Assembly: GCF_014633365.1 (NCBI RefSeq)
Contig: NC_068351.1
Coordinates: forward strand, 7,074,907-7,138,906
From: Diospyros lotus
Lineage: Eukaryota > Streptophyta > Magnoliopsida > Ericales > Ebenaceae
Direction: 5' to 3'
Length of the DNA: 64,000 nt
Shown here: piece by piece, positions 1-13,099 of the stretch
Position numbering within the stretch: position 1 is the stretch's first letter
How the letters are laid out: every line of letters begins with the position of its first letter
Notes under the pieces: generated by a model
Told to the model about the DNA's origin: nothing
The model's database searches: none
The model's input: the letters and a program-made list of their open reading frames with translations, nothing else
Program-made: the position numbers and the translations under genes

Positions 1-3
1 GCT

Positions 4-228
4 CTAGTGATCCTCTATCTGTACATCCTCATCGAAGCCGCTACCACTAGAACTATACTCCTCCTTGTGCAAAGTTGTTGCCTGAGCCACAACTTCCTTC
101 TCAAACTCATTCGAACCAATTCTTAAACTTGCTACAAGCCCACCAACAACTAGCATAGCCTCGCCATCGCCACCTTGATCTTCAAATCTCGATTTGCTTC
201 CAATTTGACCAATTAAAATACTCTATAA
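4..228 (-). pseudogene. C-terminal coding remnant at window edge, unidentified
   Basis: Reading the minus strand leftwards from about 228, an open frame runs for roughly 70 codons without a stop and ends in TAG at 4-6. The tail is rich in Gly, Glu, Asp and Ser and ends in the residues FDEDVQIEDH. There is no start codon, and the same frame is closed by a stop just upstream, so this is either a last exon or a decayed copy. The flank to about 600 has scattered coding-like pieces but no continuous frame. I do not recognise the family. A transposon-derived protein is possible, but that is only a guess. Confidence 0.25.
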
Positions 229-599
229 ACTCATCATAGTTAATTGAGAATTCCCCAACTTACCTTGTCGAAGCTTCAAAGCACCCAGATCCATGAGGCC
301 CTTCTACGAACCACCACTAATTAACACCTTTGCCAACCATAATTGTAGGCTTACCCTTAGTTAAGCTCCTTTGATTAGTGCCCACCCACCCACCAACAGA
401 TGAGTTACACCTTTTCTATCTTGCACACTATGAGATCCAAAGATATTAAAATCTTCTAGAACTTAGCTAGATCTTGATTATGGCTAACAAAGGCAACCAA
501 CACCACCATAAACACCAAGCACGCCTTATCCACTACCATGAGAAAGAGGATGGCCCGAAGGTCTATATCACATGGAACTATGGTTAAAACCCTAGCTCA

Positions 600-2100
600 T
601 TGTTGAGGGAAAGAGATATGAGAAAGTGTTTTTAGTACAACTAAAAGATAGGGTTTTGGTATGCCAAGTTGTATGGTAAATTTGATATACTATCTATGAG
701 ATTTATCTAAATTATATCGATTATTATTGTGTTTTAAAAAAAGCCACCAACTTTTCTTGTCGTTAAGAGAGTACTTTAATTGATAATGTTGGGAAAATAA
801 TCTCGCACAAAGCCAAAACACTTTCTGTTAGTAGCGAACAAATCAAATCTTAAGTGATAGCAACAAACACAAGAACAGAAAGTTAAACTTCCCTTTTAAA
901 ATACCAATGAAGGTTACAGCTTATTCAAGGCTTAGATCTGTATATCATCATCTACAGCGAACCAACGAGAAGCTTTCCCAAACCGAAGTCCAATCGGCCC
1001 AGCTCGGTACCAGCACACAGCAAGAAGATCACACAGAAATGGTTCACACAGAGACCCAACGAGTTCAACTAGGTTTCTCTTCTTTTTCACACTCTCGTCC
1101 CATCGAACCCACATAGGTTTTATAGCCATCAAGAGATAAACCGAAACCAGTAAAAAATTCGTCAAAGAAGGATAAAGGAACCAGGCTTTCGGAGAAGATA
1201 GAAATGACGAGATAGGAGGAGAGGATAAGCTAGGGTTTTGGATGGAGTCGCAAACGACCAGAGAAGAAGTAGGTCACAAAACGAGAAACAACTATTATAT
1301 ACCTGGGAGAGGGCTGGCCGAGCTGGGCTTCAATTTAGGCCTGAGCTGCTGGGCCAAAATTGGCCCTACCTCCTCAAAGGCCCTTTGGGCTTGCTTCTCT
1401 ATTTGGTGACTTGCACATTGGGTTGAATCCACACACAAGTGGCCCACATGATCATCATAGCCTTGGGATGTTTGGTATCACAAACAACAGATAATTTTAT
1501 CCTTATATTTAAATTATTGTGCACCCTTTCTCTTTTCTCTATGTCATCTCTCTTTCCTCCCTCATTTCCTTTTATCTCATCTTTCTATCTATGGATACTT
1601 TCTTTGCGACTAGCTGCCATTATCTTCTCCATTCTTTGTTGCTGGCTAGGTTTTGGTTGGAACCCAAGTTCTCTCTCTCTCTCTCTCTCTATTTTGGGTT
1701 TATTCAACCCATATCAAAATAGGTTTCTAGTGAAACCCAACCTCATCCCCCTTCCTCTATCTCTCTCTATCTCACTCACTCATTTGAGGGTTATATTTGA
1801 ACCTATGTCTAAGTTCATCAATTTGAACCTTTCTGGGCTCAAAGGATTGAAGGGTTTCTTCTTTTGAACCCTTTGAATTGAACCAAGTGGACTAAAGGTG
1901 ATGGTGGTTGTGGTTAACTGACCATTTACCTGTTGTAATTTTTTATTTTGTTGATAGTCGATGCAAATTTAGCTAGGCAAACCTGTGAAATTTACCCAAA
2001 TATATAATAGTAATATTTTCATAATTGTAAGCTATTTTGTAATAAAACAAAAAATGAGACGGATCATTTATATATAAAAATCATGCATAACGTTTTTATT
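600..2100. other. Intergenic, no supported gene
   Basis: The stretch holds short open frames at 907-1116, 1238-1426 and 1439-1867, which are low-complexity or CT-rich and carry no recognisable domain. A short CT microsatellite lies at about 1671-1691. I see no gene here. Confidence 0.5.
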
Positions 2101-2112
2101 TATACTTTACGT

Positions 2113-3505
2113 GGTGTTTGGTACAAGAAAAGTAGGTCACTTTCCTAAAAATGTGATTTTTACTAATTAAATTTCTATGTTTGGTACGCCATATTCCTAA
2201 GAAAAGTGAGCCACTTTCCCAATGTTTTATGGGAATGTGATTTCCAACCAGATATGTGATAAAGTTACTTTCCCAAAATAATGGGAAAATGAACTCAAAT
2301 TTTTTAAATAAAGTTATTGTTTTAGATCTACTGCAAAAAAAAATAAAAATAAAAATCTTATAGCCAAATCTATATTTTTGTTCCTATATTTTCTTGTTCT
2401 TTTCGTGTGGCCACCCAAATTTTTCGAATCAATTTAATCCTTATACTTTAACATTTTTTTTCGTATGACAATTTAGACTTTTTGTTGTTTCAATTATAGC
2501 TCTAGACTTGTATTTTTAAATCAATTTAATTCTTGTATTTTTATATATAAAATAAAAATAAAATAAAATGATAAAATATATGTCACACTGTTTATATCAA
2601 AATACAGGAGTTAAATTGACTTAAAAATACAGATTCAAGTGTGTAATCGAAACAATAAAAAGTTTGAATAATCACACAAAAAAAATGTGAAAGTATAAAG
2701 ACAAAAATATACGTTTGGCCAAAACTAGATACTATATCGCTTTTATTAAAACTTTAAATATACTACTTTATTTTGGTATGTAATATATGATATATATTTT
2801 ATTATATGTAATACTATCTATTAATATAACATTATATATTATATAAAATAATAGAAAATATAATATATTATTTTCTAAATATAATATAAATAAAATACAT
2901 AATATATGTTATATAATTATACATATATACTATCTTATATTATTATTACAGATATTCATATTTTATTTATAATATATCATATATTAATTATTTATTTTTT
3001 CTTGCCCTTCTTTTTTCCTGTAGGAAGAGATAGTTTAATTAGGACACGCAGCCAATGATCGCCAAGACAATATCGAATCCAAGGACTACATAAAAGAAAT
3101 ACAAATAAATCATGAATTGGGTGATAATCTAAGGACTTCAATCCTCATCACATATTTTATTTATACATAACATATAATATGTTATTATATTATAACAAAT
3201 ATTATATGTAAAAGTTTATAATAGGAATTAAATCACGTATATATATATATGATATAATATATATTTAATATTGTATATTATATATCACAAAAATAAAATA
3301 AAAAATATATATATGTGAACTTATTTGGGATTATCAATACTAAATAAATATCTTTTAAGAACATGTAACATTTTATTTAATTAAGTTCTAGGGCATTCTC
3401 AAAATTTCTAGGTACTTTTTAAGAAAAGTGTGGAAAGTATCAAACACAATAAAGTCACTTTCCTATCACTTTAATTCATAATAATACTTTTCTACGCATA
3501 CCAAA
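2113..3505. mobile_element. Possible non-autonomous DNA element with degenerate inverted ends
   Basis: The left end reads GTGGTGTTTGGTAC followed by AAGAAAAGTAGGTCACTTTCC. The right end near 3490-3505 contains a reversed version, ACTTTTCTACGCATACCAAACAC. A second inner pair (about 2178-2222 and 3415-3470) has similar GTTTGGTAC and CACTTTCC blocks. The 1.2 kb between is more than 80% A+T by eye and codes for nothing. No target-site duplication was found, so the exact ends are uncertain. Confidence 0.35.
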
Positions 3506-5933
3506 CACAAGAATTTTAATGACTCGATCATATATAAATGTAATTTCTAAAAACATAAATGACATTCATGAAAAAATAATAATTAGGAAAGTGCCAAACC
3601 CCCACTTCATTGTTCATCCATCATATATATATATATATATATATATAGATGTGAAAACATGAAATTAAATTCCTTGCCTCATCCTTAATCGTTTTGAAGA
3701 AAAACACTTTGGGAGAGATCCCTGTCGTAAATGACTTCTCATGCATCAATGAATAATAAAGGGTACGTACGTTGTTGAGAGAAATTATATATTTTTAATG
3801 TATTCTGAGGTAACATGCATATTAATTAATTAATTAGCACAAAATCTGACGACTTCTTAATTAAATTAGTAATTTGTTGCTATCTAATCATATTTTTCTA
3901 TATATATAAGTTGTTTGGAATAAAAAAAATAAAATTATAACATGAATATGCTTACAAATTTAATTAACCTCACTACTAATATATATATATATACATGATA
4001 ATGATTAATGACGAATTATTAGTGTACGTATGTGGCATGGAAAAAATTTCTATTTATCTGATGGCTGGCTGGCTGGCTGGCTGGCTGGCTTTGGGTTACA
4101 AATTAATATATATATGATAATACCTCCTTTTGAGTGTAGTGCGGGTTCGCTGTCAATTAATGTGAGTGCACTTTCATTGCTATTGACATTCAAACAAACC
4201 CACTTTGGGTAGTGGGGAGTGGCTTCAAACCTATCATCACGAATACGATCTGCATGTAAGTTGTCGTTTTGCTTTGTTGTTGTTGTTGTATCTTCAGACA
4301 TCAACATCTTCTCTTAATGATAATATATATATATTCAGAGGTAGACAAAGCAAAATGTTCCTGTAATTAAAGTACGTACAATAATATGCTCTCATTTACT
4401 ACGTACGTACCCTTCCTTTATTATTATTATTATTATTATCGTGCGTGGTTACTTACTTGTATATATATATATATATGGATGTTTTGATTTATACAATTGT
4501 GTGGAGATTGTTTTTGGCTATTTAATTTATTAATTTAATTAATGTTAATTCTTATCCACGGATTCTATTTCTAGTCTTCTACTGACAGATTTTATATATC
4601 TGTAGATCTATATATTGTAAGTCATTTTCTTTGTGGTGACTGACTAACTGCTAATTAATTAAACTTGGTTAAAGACGTCATGCTATTATAATTAAGTTTA
4701 TAACTAACTAACTAACTAACTAACAAAATGGAGACATATATAATTAATTAAGAATATAAATTCACCATTCATTCATTCATTAGTTCAACTAATCTTACAA
4801 AGTAATTAAATGCAATTTATTCAATGACACCGTGAGTGCATGCATTCCTTAAAGCTTGGAGTAACATCTAATTCTGTATTTACTTTACCTTTTAGTTTTT
4901 TAATTCATTCTTATTATCGAGAATAATAAGACTTTGAAAAATGCAGTCGAAGAGAATTCTAATGGCTTAAAGGCACTATGAGTATATATGATACTGATAC
5001 AAATACATGCATGAATAAGTACAAGAAAATAAAATAATGGCATGTCACCAATTAATAATCCCGAGTCTCTTCAAAGGTGACATACTTTGTGATAATTATA
5101 ACTAATTTTAAAACATGTAAATTAATAATTAGATAGACATATTTCTATCAAAAGAATATTTTTAAAAAAATAAATAATTAAACAACCAACATTTCACATC
5201 TGATATAACTTTTGGCACCGCCCAAATTCACGGTTTTAAATTATTTGAACTGACCTTCCATATGTGACAATTAATGCCAAGCATGTTCTTTTTTCTTCTT
5301 TTATTAATTATGAGTAGTATTTATATATATATGAGTTTATATGAATTGTCTCTTCATGCTTTTAGATCATGGACCCGTCTCATCCCCTCCCCCTTAATTT
5401 CTATCATTTTACAAACAATGCACATTGATTAAGTATGCAGAAATTTAAATGTAACTCACATTAAAAAAGATTTAAAACTTAGATAAATTAATGAGATCAA
5501 TTTATTAAACAGCTTTACTAGGCCAACATTGATAATTCAATTAATTAAACATTTGTTTTTACAGTTTGAGTATTCTAAAAATAAAAATCCAAGACCAGAG
5601 ATTGTACCAAAGTGAAGTCAAAACCCCAAAAAATTTAGAGACACAACTACATTCATGAACATATTTATTTTGAAAAAAAAATGCAATTTTTTAGCTCAAA
5701 CCAAGCAATCGTTAGTGGTTGGTAAGAGGTCTAAAACCTAAAATATAAAATTAATGACAATATATAATAATAATAACAACCACTACAACAACAACAACAA
5801 TAATAATAATAATAACAAACAATAGTAATAGTACGTGACAAATGAATTTTCTTGTCACAGGATTCTCTGAAAGTTGTGTAACCGAATTAATGCTAATTAT
5901 GATTCATCATTCATTAAACCTAAGGAAAAGAAA

Positions 5934-5972
<39 letters not shown>

Positions 5973-7000
5973 GAAATTCCATTGCCAGCCCCTCACAATA
6001 TTTAGTACATTTACCTGTTTTTATTCGGGTAAAGTCAACACGACGTCGTTGACCTTTCCTCCCCCCTATACCATGAATCCTCGCCCGTGATTCTCGTTCT
6101 GTCCCATTATGCTACACACAATAGAAGGCATATATAAAATCTCTATCTTTATAAGATGATGATTATATTCAAAACTTTACTGAAATAATAATAGGATATT
6201 TGTATACTTATGAATAACATATGGTGTTGCCTTGTCTTGTGATTCTCCTCGATTTTTACCAGTCCCATTATGGAATGGGACCGGTGAAATAGTGTATTAG
6301 ACCAAATTAAATAACACACAGCCGTTTTGTAATATGATCTTACCCTTTTCATAATAAAAAGAATATCTGTCAGGTTACAACTTTAAATGTTACAAAAAAT
6401 AATATTTTTTCAAAGAAAGGACCAGAATTGATGCAGCATCACACATGTCAGGATTACTTGTTGTCAAACAGACTGATTCATTGATTGGTTCTCGATTTTT
6501 TCAATTGAACTGACACGTTTCTCTTAACATTGGATTAAATCCCGCAATGGCTATTTATAAATTTCATTTTGTCGTTTTATCATATTTAATTAAAATTCAA
6601 AAAAATCATATTAAGAATGTGGAAGAAGGCTAAGGTCTGAAGGCCTAACCTTTAATGAATGTACATATTTTGTAGCTTCTTTAAATGTCTAGTACTTCAA
6701 ATGCATACACATACATATAATCATGTGTCGTGATATACAGTTTGTCTTCATAGATAATATTTTATTTCTCACTATAAATTACATTTTGTTTTACTGCAGC
6801 ACAATAAACAAAAAAAAAAAAAAAAAACATAAAAACAAGTAGTGGCATGAAAGGGACAAGATGAGATGAAGTTAGGCTGGTGGTAGCTCACCACATATAC
6901 ATGATGAGAGAGTTTATTAGGAAGTTGACTTTTTTTTTATTTTTTGAAATAATTATTTATAATCTTCGATCTTTTAATTAATTGTATATTGAGAAATATT
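3506..7000. other. AT-rich intergenic region with microsatellites
   Basis: No supported gene. It contains simple repeats: (TA)n at about 3623-3646, (GGCT)n at about 4062-4090, (TTA)n near 4419-4438, (AAC/AAT)n at about 5765-5815 and (GA)n at 5938-5969. A fold of short open frames (4030-4307, 5842-6090) is made of these repeats and is not coding. Confidence 0.5.
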
Positions 7001-7012
7001 TTATTTTCTCTC

Positions 7013-7020
7013 TATATAAA
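7013..7020 (+). promoter_or_regulatory. TATA box of the first PSY-type gene
   Basis: TATATAAA lies 107-114 bases upstream of the start codon at 7127. It is followed by a CT-rich leader, as expected for a plant core promoter. The transcription start is inferred to lie near 7040-7050. Confidence 0.6.
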
Positions 7021-7126
7021 GACCATAACTTTGTCCCTGTCATCACCATTCACCAACCCCTCAGCTCTCCGGTCTGCTCTGCAGATCTGTATGAATTAAA
7101 CCTCTTTCTCGATCATATACACAAAT

Positions 7127-8011
7127 ATGGGACACGATAAGGCTAATTTTGCTGTAATTATGCTTGTGCTTCTTCTCAGCTTCTCCTTTATGCTCTCCTC
7201 TTCTTCTGCAGTTCCGACATCAAGTAAGGTTTAATTTTCTCAGCATCCAAACAGGGTTATTTAATCCAGTTATTTTAATCAATTTCTTGGTCTGTCGTTT
7301 GTAGAGAGCTAGTGGGCAGAAACTTAATGACTTGTTCTATGATCATTTTGTTGACTAATATATAGGAACCTTCAAGTCTTTTAAGGACGAGCACCCATCA
7401 GTCCAGGATTTCCACTCCCAGGTCTCTCTCTCTCTCTCTCTATGTATGTATATATATATATATGGGTGAAATGATTACGAGTTTTTTTTTTTGGTTTAAT
7501 GATTAGGGGTATTTTAATTTATTTTTGCCAAAATTCAATGAACTTAAAAGTATATTGCCGTCTTCAAAGTTTCATTAGTTTTTGGAACTTTGTTTTTGTC
7601 CTTTCCGGGCCTTGAAGTAAGGGGAGATGAGGCTTAAAAAATTAATATATAAACAAAAAAATCAAGTTGTGTTTATCCTTACTGCAAGTTCTAGATGAGA
7701 ATAAATTTTGAAGTATGTTATAAGTAGCACATTAAATTCGTAGCTACAATATTCATTTTCTCTGAACTGGGTTCTACACATTTATATACACATATACATA
7801 TGTTCTAATTAATTAATGGGGGCGGGCACCTAACGTTTGCAACTTAATTATTGAACAGGGTGAAACCTTGGAGATGAGATGGAGTGATGCTGGAGAGGTG
7901 GAAGAGGAGGTGTTCGTGGGGGCTGGAAGAATGGTTTTGGAAACCACAGACTATCCAGGAACAGGAGCAAACAACAACCATGACCCAAGCACCCCTGGTG
8001 GAAAAACTTAA
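7127..8011 (+). CDS. PSY: PSY-type tyrosine-sulfated peptide precursor (copy 1)
   Basis: Three exons, 7127-7223, 7366-7421 and 7859-8011, give a 101-residue precursor. Residues 1-28 form a signal peptide with a Leu/Phe-rich core (VIMLVLLLSFSFMLSS). The middle is a charged, variable propeptide. The C-terminus reads RMVLETTDYPGTGANNNHDP then STPGGKT. The block DYPGTGANNNHDP fits the PSY family pattern D-Y-x4-A-N-x2-H-D-P, known from PSY1 and from the bacterial mimic RaxX. In the family, the secreted peptide is sulfated on the Tyr by TPST and promotes cell expansion through leucine-rich-repeat receptor kinases. The D before Tyr and the acidic stretch upstream suit sulfation. Intron 2 begins GTCTCTCT and runs straight into a CT/TA microsatellite, so its donor is weak by consensus. 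The exon model is inferred from splice sites and alignment to the two paralogues downstream. The short exons mean ORF finders would miss it. Confidence 0.85.
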
Positions 8012-10150
8012 CTATTAATGATCAATTAATAATCACTTTCACTACTGCACACACACACGCACACACACACATATATAATATATATAAACCACTAAGAAGA
8101 AGAAGAAGAAGACGAAGAAGAGTTGTTTTGAAGTGAGTGTTTCTTTGTGTATGCTTGGATGATTATGGTTTCTTTTCCTTTTTCACAGTGTGTACCAAGT
8201 ACAAGCAATATCTAACATCCATGAATGAATGAGAGAAACTAAAGTTGGATACATATGTAAAAGCTCAGCTTTTTCTTATCTGTGCAAGTACATAGTTGTT
8301 TGTTCTCCAGCACCTTTCACTTTCCACCCGCCCTTACTTTTGCCTTTTCACTCTATTTTTTTAATCCATACTGTTGCTCTATATTCAATACAGTACTCAA
8401 CTTGAATGTGATAGACATTTATTAAATTAAGATTACAATAGTATTTTATAAAAAACATTAAAATGTATAATAGAGTGTATTCGGAATCTATACTTATTGC
8501 GATTATCTTTTTAAGTGTATTTTGAATAAATTTATTTTTTAAGTATATATCATACGTAATCATACGCTTAGAGAAGATTTGTATTATTATTAAAGATGTG
8601 TGAATGATGGATATGGATCGATTGATTTCATTTACATATTTATTTTAATAAATTATAGACATGTGTATTGTTATTTTTATACCTATTCAGGTAAAAAGCT
8701 CTTTATCACCATCGGAATGGAATCTCTGGAGTGCCTTTTTGTCTATTTTATTTAATTTGGGTTTCTGCTATCTGTTATAGACTTTGCTATCGTAAGGTTG
8801 AAGGGTGTCACCAACCATAACATCGTTTTTGTTTGATAAACAAACCTAGGGAAAAATATTAATTAAATGATGTGTCATGCACTTGGTAGACTTCTGATTT
8901 TTATAACTCCCCCACCGCCACTGGAATTGTTCTAATCTAGAAACGTGAATCCCACAGTTTCTTAACTTTTTGGATAAAAATACTCTAAATTATGTGTGGA
9001 TTAGTGAGTCAGTCTGTCAGTGTATCTATCTCAATTCTTAATCTGATATGATATGATGTGATATAATTATAATGAATTTTAAATTATCATTAATTATTTT
9101 TTGTTAAATAAATAATTACAACTAAAAGGAAAGAAATCCACACTATAAATTAGAGACAAGTGATAGATACAGCAGGCTGGCTCACCATTACTTCTAGATA
9201 ATCATTTGGTCTACTATATATTAAGAATCTTATAACTCGTAATAGAAAAGGAAAAATAAATCGTGTTATTTAAAAAAATTAAAAAATTAATTATATACTT
9301 ATAAAATTATTATTTAAATACTTAATTTTGACATTTTAATTGATATTTTATATTAATATCTTATATATTTATATTAAAATAATACACAATATACAACATT
9401 GACCCATAACATCACCATAAGTATCAAACTTTGATGTTCAAATAACATTTTAATTCCATATATAATGTGATGAATTATAGATTACTGTACATAAAATTTG
9501 TATTTTAATTATAGTTGATTGTTTAATATCTTCAAGGGTACCTACCTCACAAACATAACAAGATTTATTAATCACTTTTACTGACAATTGTGAAGAAAAC
9601 TTATAGTTAACTATAAAGATATTATTTTTAACAAGATTTATTATGTATTAATTTTTACAAAAAAAAATTATATTTGAATTAGCAATGTACAGTGTACTTA
9701 ATTAATTTCAGGTGAGTCCCATGACGATTGATGGTTGGTGGCATCCCGTGAGCAACAATGAATACAGTACTGTATCTCATGACATTTCTTTCTTATTTAT
9801 TTATGTAAATGGTGGGTAGCTCGTCCCATGTCAACTGCAGTGGGCAGTGCCAAATTGCCAATGCACGATTTAATCATGAGCTTTGACTTAGTCTCTGTTA
9901 ATTTAATTCCGTAATAAAAAATAAAAATATATAAAATATCATAAATACACACTTTTGCATGGAAAGTAAGACGATTATGGATGGCCAAATATCATTTTAA
10001 TTACATAAGTAAAATGTAATAATTTAAGTATTTAAAAATAAAAAGAAAAGGGGAAATAATACAGTTGACATGAAATTAAATAGAATATGAGGAAATGGTA
10101 AGTGGGATGTCACCGGAAATATGTATATATATATATATATTTATACATAT
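8012..10150. other. Intergenic, no supported gene
   Basis: This holds the 3' flank of the first PSY-type gene, with a (CA)n at about 8047-8070 and a (GAA)n at about 8093-8120, then AT-rich DNA. The minus-strand frames at 8348-8563 and 9797-9988 have no recognisable domain. Nothing else is seen. Confidence 0.5.
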
Positions 10151-10157
10151 TTCTGCT

Positions 10158-10165
10158 CTATAAAG
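10158..10165 (+). promoter_or_regulatory. TATA box of the second PSY-type gene
   Basis: CTATAAAG sits 167-174 bases upstream of the start codon at 10332. The same box and surrounding leader occur before the third gene at 23617-23624, which supports its use. Confidence 0.6.
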
Positions 10166-10331
10166 CTTCATTCACAGATGCTTCCTTCTTGGCAATGCAT
10201 ATCTGCAAGCCCCCCCTCTCATCTTCGTCCTCTTCATCTTTTCCCACAGTTAATTAATTTGTTTACTTTTAGATCGAAACTCATTAATTAAGCATCAGAT
10301 ACATATATTCTTGATCATATATTATATCGAG

Positions 10332-10636
10332 ATGAGGCAGAAGGGTTTTCTTCTTCTTCTACTGGTTTTGGCTGCCTCTTGTCTTCTTCTCTCCTCTGCT
10401 GTGGCTGCTGCTCGTTCCTCCGGTAAGTATATATGAACTAATAACTAGGCTAATTTATATACGTAAAGGGTTTCAACTTAACTGCCAATTCACGGCTTCA
10501 ACTACTTATTAGTCGTTCTCTAACTTGCCCTTATATATGTTGATTAGCAGAAATCCTGAAGCCATTTAAGGATGATCCGTCTGTAGATTCAGTCCATCGC
10601 TTGCTTCCTCCTCAGGTCCTCTCTCCCTCCCTCCCT

Positions 10637-10693
<57 letters not shown>

Positions 10694-11092
10694 AAATATA
10701 TCTCCCTCCATGCATCGTCTTCCTTTTTTTCCAACCCTTTCATTTGGGTATATATCTGTGTCTTAAGATAGGAGCATATATATACAATACAAGCATATTA
10801 AGCAAAAGAGAATATAAATACTAGTTCTAACAGGCTTACATCTTCCATTTCATAATAAGGAGATCATTTTGAAGGGAGAAAAGTACAAATTATTCTAAAC
10901 AAAACCAAGGTTACTCACAGTTATCTATATATGCATACAAAACAGGGTAAAATGGAGACGGGCACTGGAGAAAAGCTAACAGATGAGGAAGAAGTGATGA
11001 TGATAGAGCGAAGAATGGATTTGGAAACCTCCGACTATAAAGGAACTGGAGCCAACGACGACCATGATCCAAAACCTCCTGGACAAGTTTGA
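10332..11092 (+). CDS. PSY: PSY-type tyrosine-sulfated peptide precursor (copy 2)
   Basis: Exons 10332-10422, 10551-10615 and 10946-11092 encode 100 residues. Residues 1-28 are a signal peptide, with basic MRQK then a run of Leu and an AVAAA cleavage region. Exon 2 gives EILKPFKDDPSVDSVHRLLPPQ. Exon 3 ends in RRMDLETSDYKGTGANDDHDP then KPPGQV, the PSY-type peptide block. The Tyr to be sulfated is preceded by Asp, and KPP could be a site for Pro hydroxylation (inferred). The exon 2 acceptor is a tandem TAGCAG, so use of the first AG would add one Ala. Intron 2 starts GTCCTCTC and runs into a CCCT/CT/TA microsatellite. Coding and non-coding parts are closely similar to copy 3 at 23799, so the two arose by recent duplication. 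The ligand differs from copy 1 in having NDDHDP instead of NNNHDP. Confidence 0.85.
10616..10695 (+). repeat. CCCT/CT/TA microsatellite at the start of a PSY intron
   Basis: A compound repeat of CCCT units, then about 20 CT dinucleotides, then TA dinucleotides begins within a few bases of the intron 2 donor. Equivalent, shorter tracts follow the same donor in copies 1 (7422-7462) and 3 (24103-24135). Confidence 0.9.
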
Positions 11093-13099
11093 TTTCTAAG
11101 TAATACTGGACCTGATTATACTACTTATTATTATTTTGTTAATTATCCATCAATTAATAACAAGTTTAAGTAGAAACTTTAATTAATGAATCGGTAATTA
11201 AGTAGTGATGATCTATAGCACTTTGATAGTCTCCTTTCTTGTCAAGATCATTTACCTAATATGTATGTACCCTCTACTGTTAATGTTCCTTTATCTTAAA
11301 GTTGTTGATTTCTTTGAGTTAATTTATAATTAATTACAACTCCATCTTACACTTTGTTCGAAGATTAATGTTTTTTTTTTTTTTTTTCATTTTCACAAGC
11401 AATTTAATGCATCTCCCATTTATATGGTTATAAATATGGATAATTGTATTATTATTTTTAGGTAATGTTTGTTAATTAATATATAGATGAGTAAGGTATG
11501 AAAAGTATTTAAAACTTTTGTCATTTTCAATATGTTTATTAAATTTATTTGACGGCATTTGAAAAAAAGTCACGTAATTCATTATCTTTTATTTTTCAAA
11601 TATATTTATCGCTCTTCTTTCTTAAGATAAACATTTTTTAGTACATTTAAAAAAAAATAATAAACAGTTTGGTAAAATTTTTAAAATATTTTCTATCTTA
11701 ATTCTAAAAATATTATAATCTTTTATTAATACAATCTTATCTTAATCATTTTAGCAAACGTTACCTTAAAGAATATGTAATATATTATGCTTGGATAAAC
11801 TAGTTGTGTGATTGGAATTTGACTCAACAAATTAATTAGGTTTTGAACGTAATGAAAGTGTACATAATTTGTACTTAAATAGTTAATGACTGAAATTTAA
11901 TCTACTCCCTTGTCAAACTAAAAATAAAAATTCATAAATTAAAATATAGCAAACGGGTTAATTTGACCCAACAAGCTTAATTAGTTAATGACTGAAATTT
12001 ACTCTACTCCCTTGTCAAACTAAAAAAAAAAAAAAAAATCATAAATTAAATATATAGCAAACGGGTTAATTTGACCCAACAAGCTTGGCGGCCCAAAATT
12101 GCTGGCCCGAAATTGAGGTGATTTTTGCCTCATTGTTGATTATTGAAAAACATTTGGTAGATTAGGTCCAATTAACTCAGGCATTCTGTAGAATTCGCTG
12201 CTCTAGTCCACATTCAATTAAAAACAAACTAATTATCCATGATTTTTAGATTTTTTTTTAAATGTCATTATTTAAAAATTAACAAAACATTTAAATTGAG
12301 TTCTCTTTATATTTTTTAATTTTTAATTTTAAATTTTAAATTTATTTTAAATTTTTTATTTTGATAATCTATTTTTAAAAAATTAAAAACATGTTCTTCT
12401 TATCATTTTAAAAAAATATTTTTTAAAATAAAAAATTAGAAAATGTGTTTACTTTAGAATTTTAAGAAAAATTATTTTATTATATTTTATTCAATAAATT
12501 TGATTATTAAATAATAAAATTAACTCTTTTAAATAAAATTTTATTATTAAAATAAATTAATAAATTATTGACATCTAAATGATAATTTATATTAAATATT
12601 ATTATACATATAATATACTTAATAATATATTATATGTTATCCTATATTTTTAATTATAATATAGATATATTATATTTTTAAAATTTTAAATAAATATATA
12701 ATTTTATTTTTAAAATTTAAGTTTTTTTTTTTTTTGCCTTTTATTTTTTAGAGCCATAACATGGAAAATGGATTGTGTTTTCTATGTTTTGGATTTAGAA
12801 ATTTATATTGGTTGAAAACAACCAAAATAACATTTTCTTGTTGAGTTTTCTTTATAAATTTTTTTCTTGTTTTTGAAAATGACAAAATAAACAGATTTTT
12901 ATTATTTTATAAAATTAAAAACTAAAAATAATCTAAAAATAATAAAAAAGACACAATTTTAGTGATGTAGACTATTTAACAAACTATTTCACTTGCCATA
13001 TTAATATGTCACGCAGGAGATGGGCATGTCAAATGGATTAGAGGATCCTGTTTAACAAGTGTGGCTAGCTTGATCCGTTAATAGAACGAGTAGAGCTTA
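11093..13099. other. AT-rich intergenic, partly duplicated 3' flank
   Basis: The part to about 12180 shares pieces with the 3' flank of copy 3 (to about 26080), for example the stretch from AACAAGCTT through GGCCC motifs to CATTTGGTAGAT. From 12220 to 13000 it is very AT-rich with no coding signal. Confidence 0.5.
11881..12086 (+). repeat. Direct tandem duplication of about 102 bp
   Basis: Copy one covers 11881-11978 and copy two 11983-12086. Both run from AGTTAATGACTGAAATTTA through ACTCCCTTGTCAAACTA to GGGTTAATTTGACCCAACAA then GCTT. They differ mainly in the length of an A tract. The end of this block is also found downstream of the third PSY gene near 25978-26005. Confidence 0.85.

Noticed and set aside
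1439..1867. 142-residue open frame on the + strand
   Set aside because: It is built from CT-rich sequence giving Leu/Ser/Phe runs, with no domain and no splice context.
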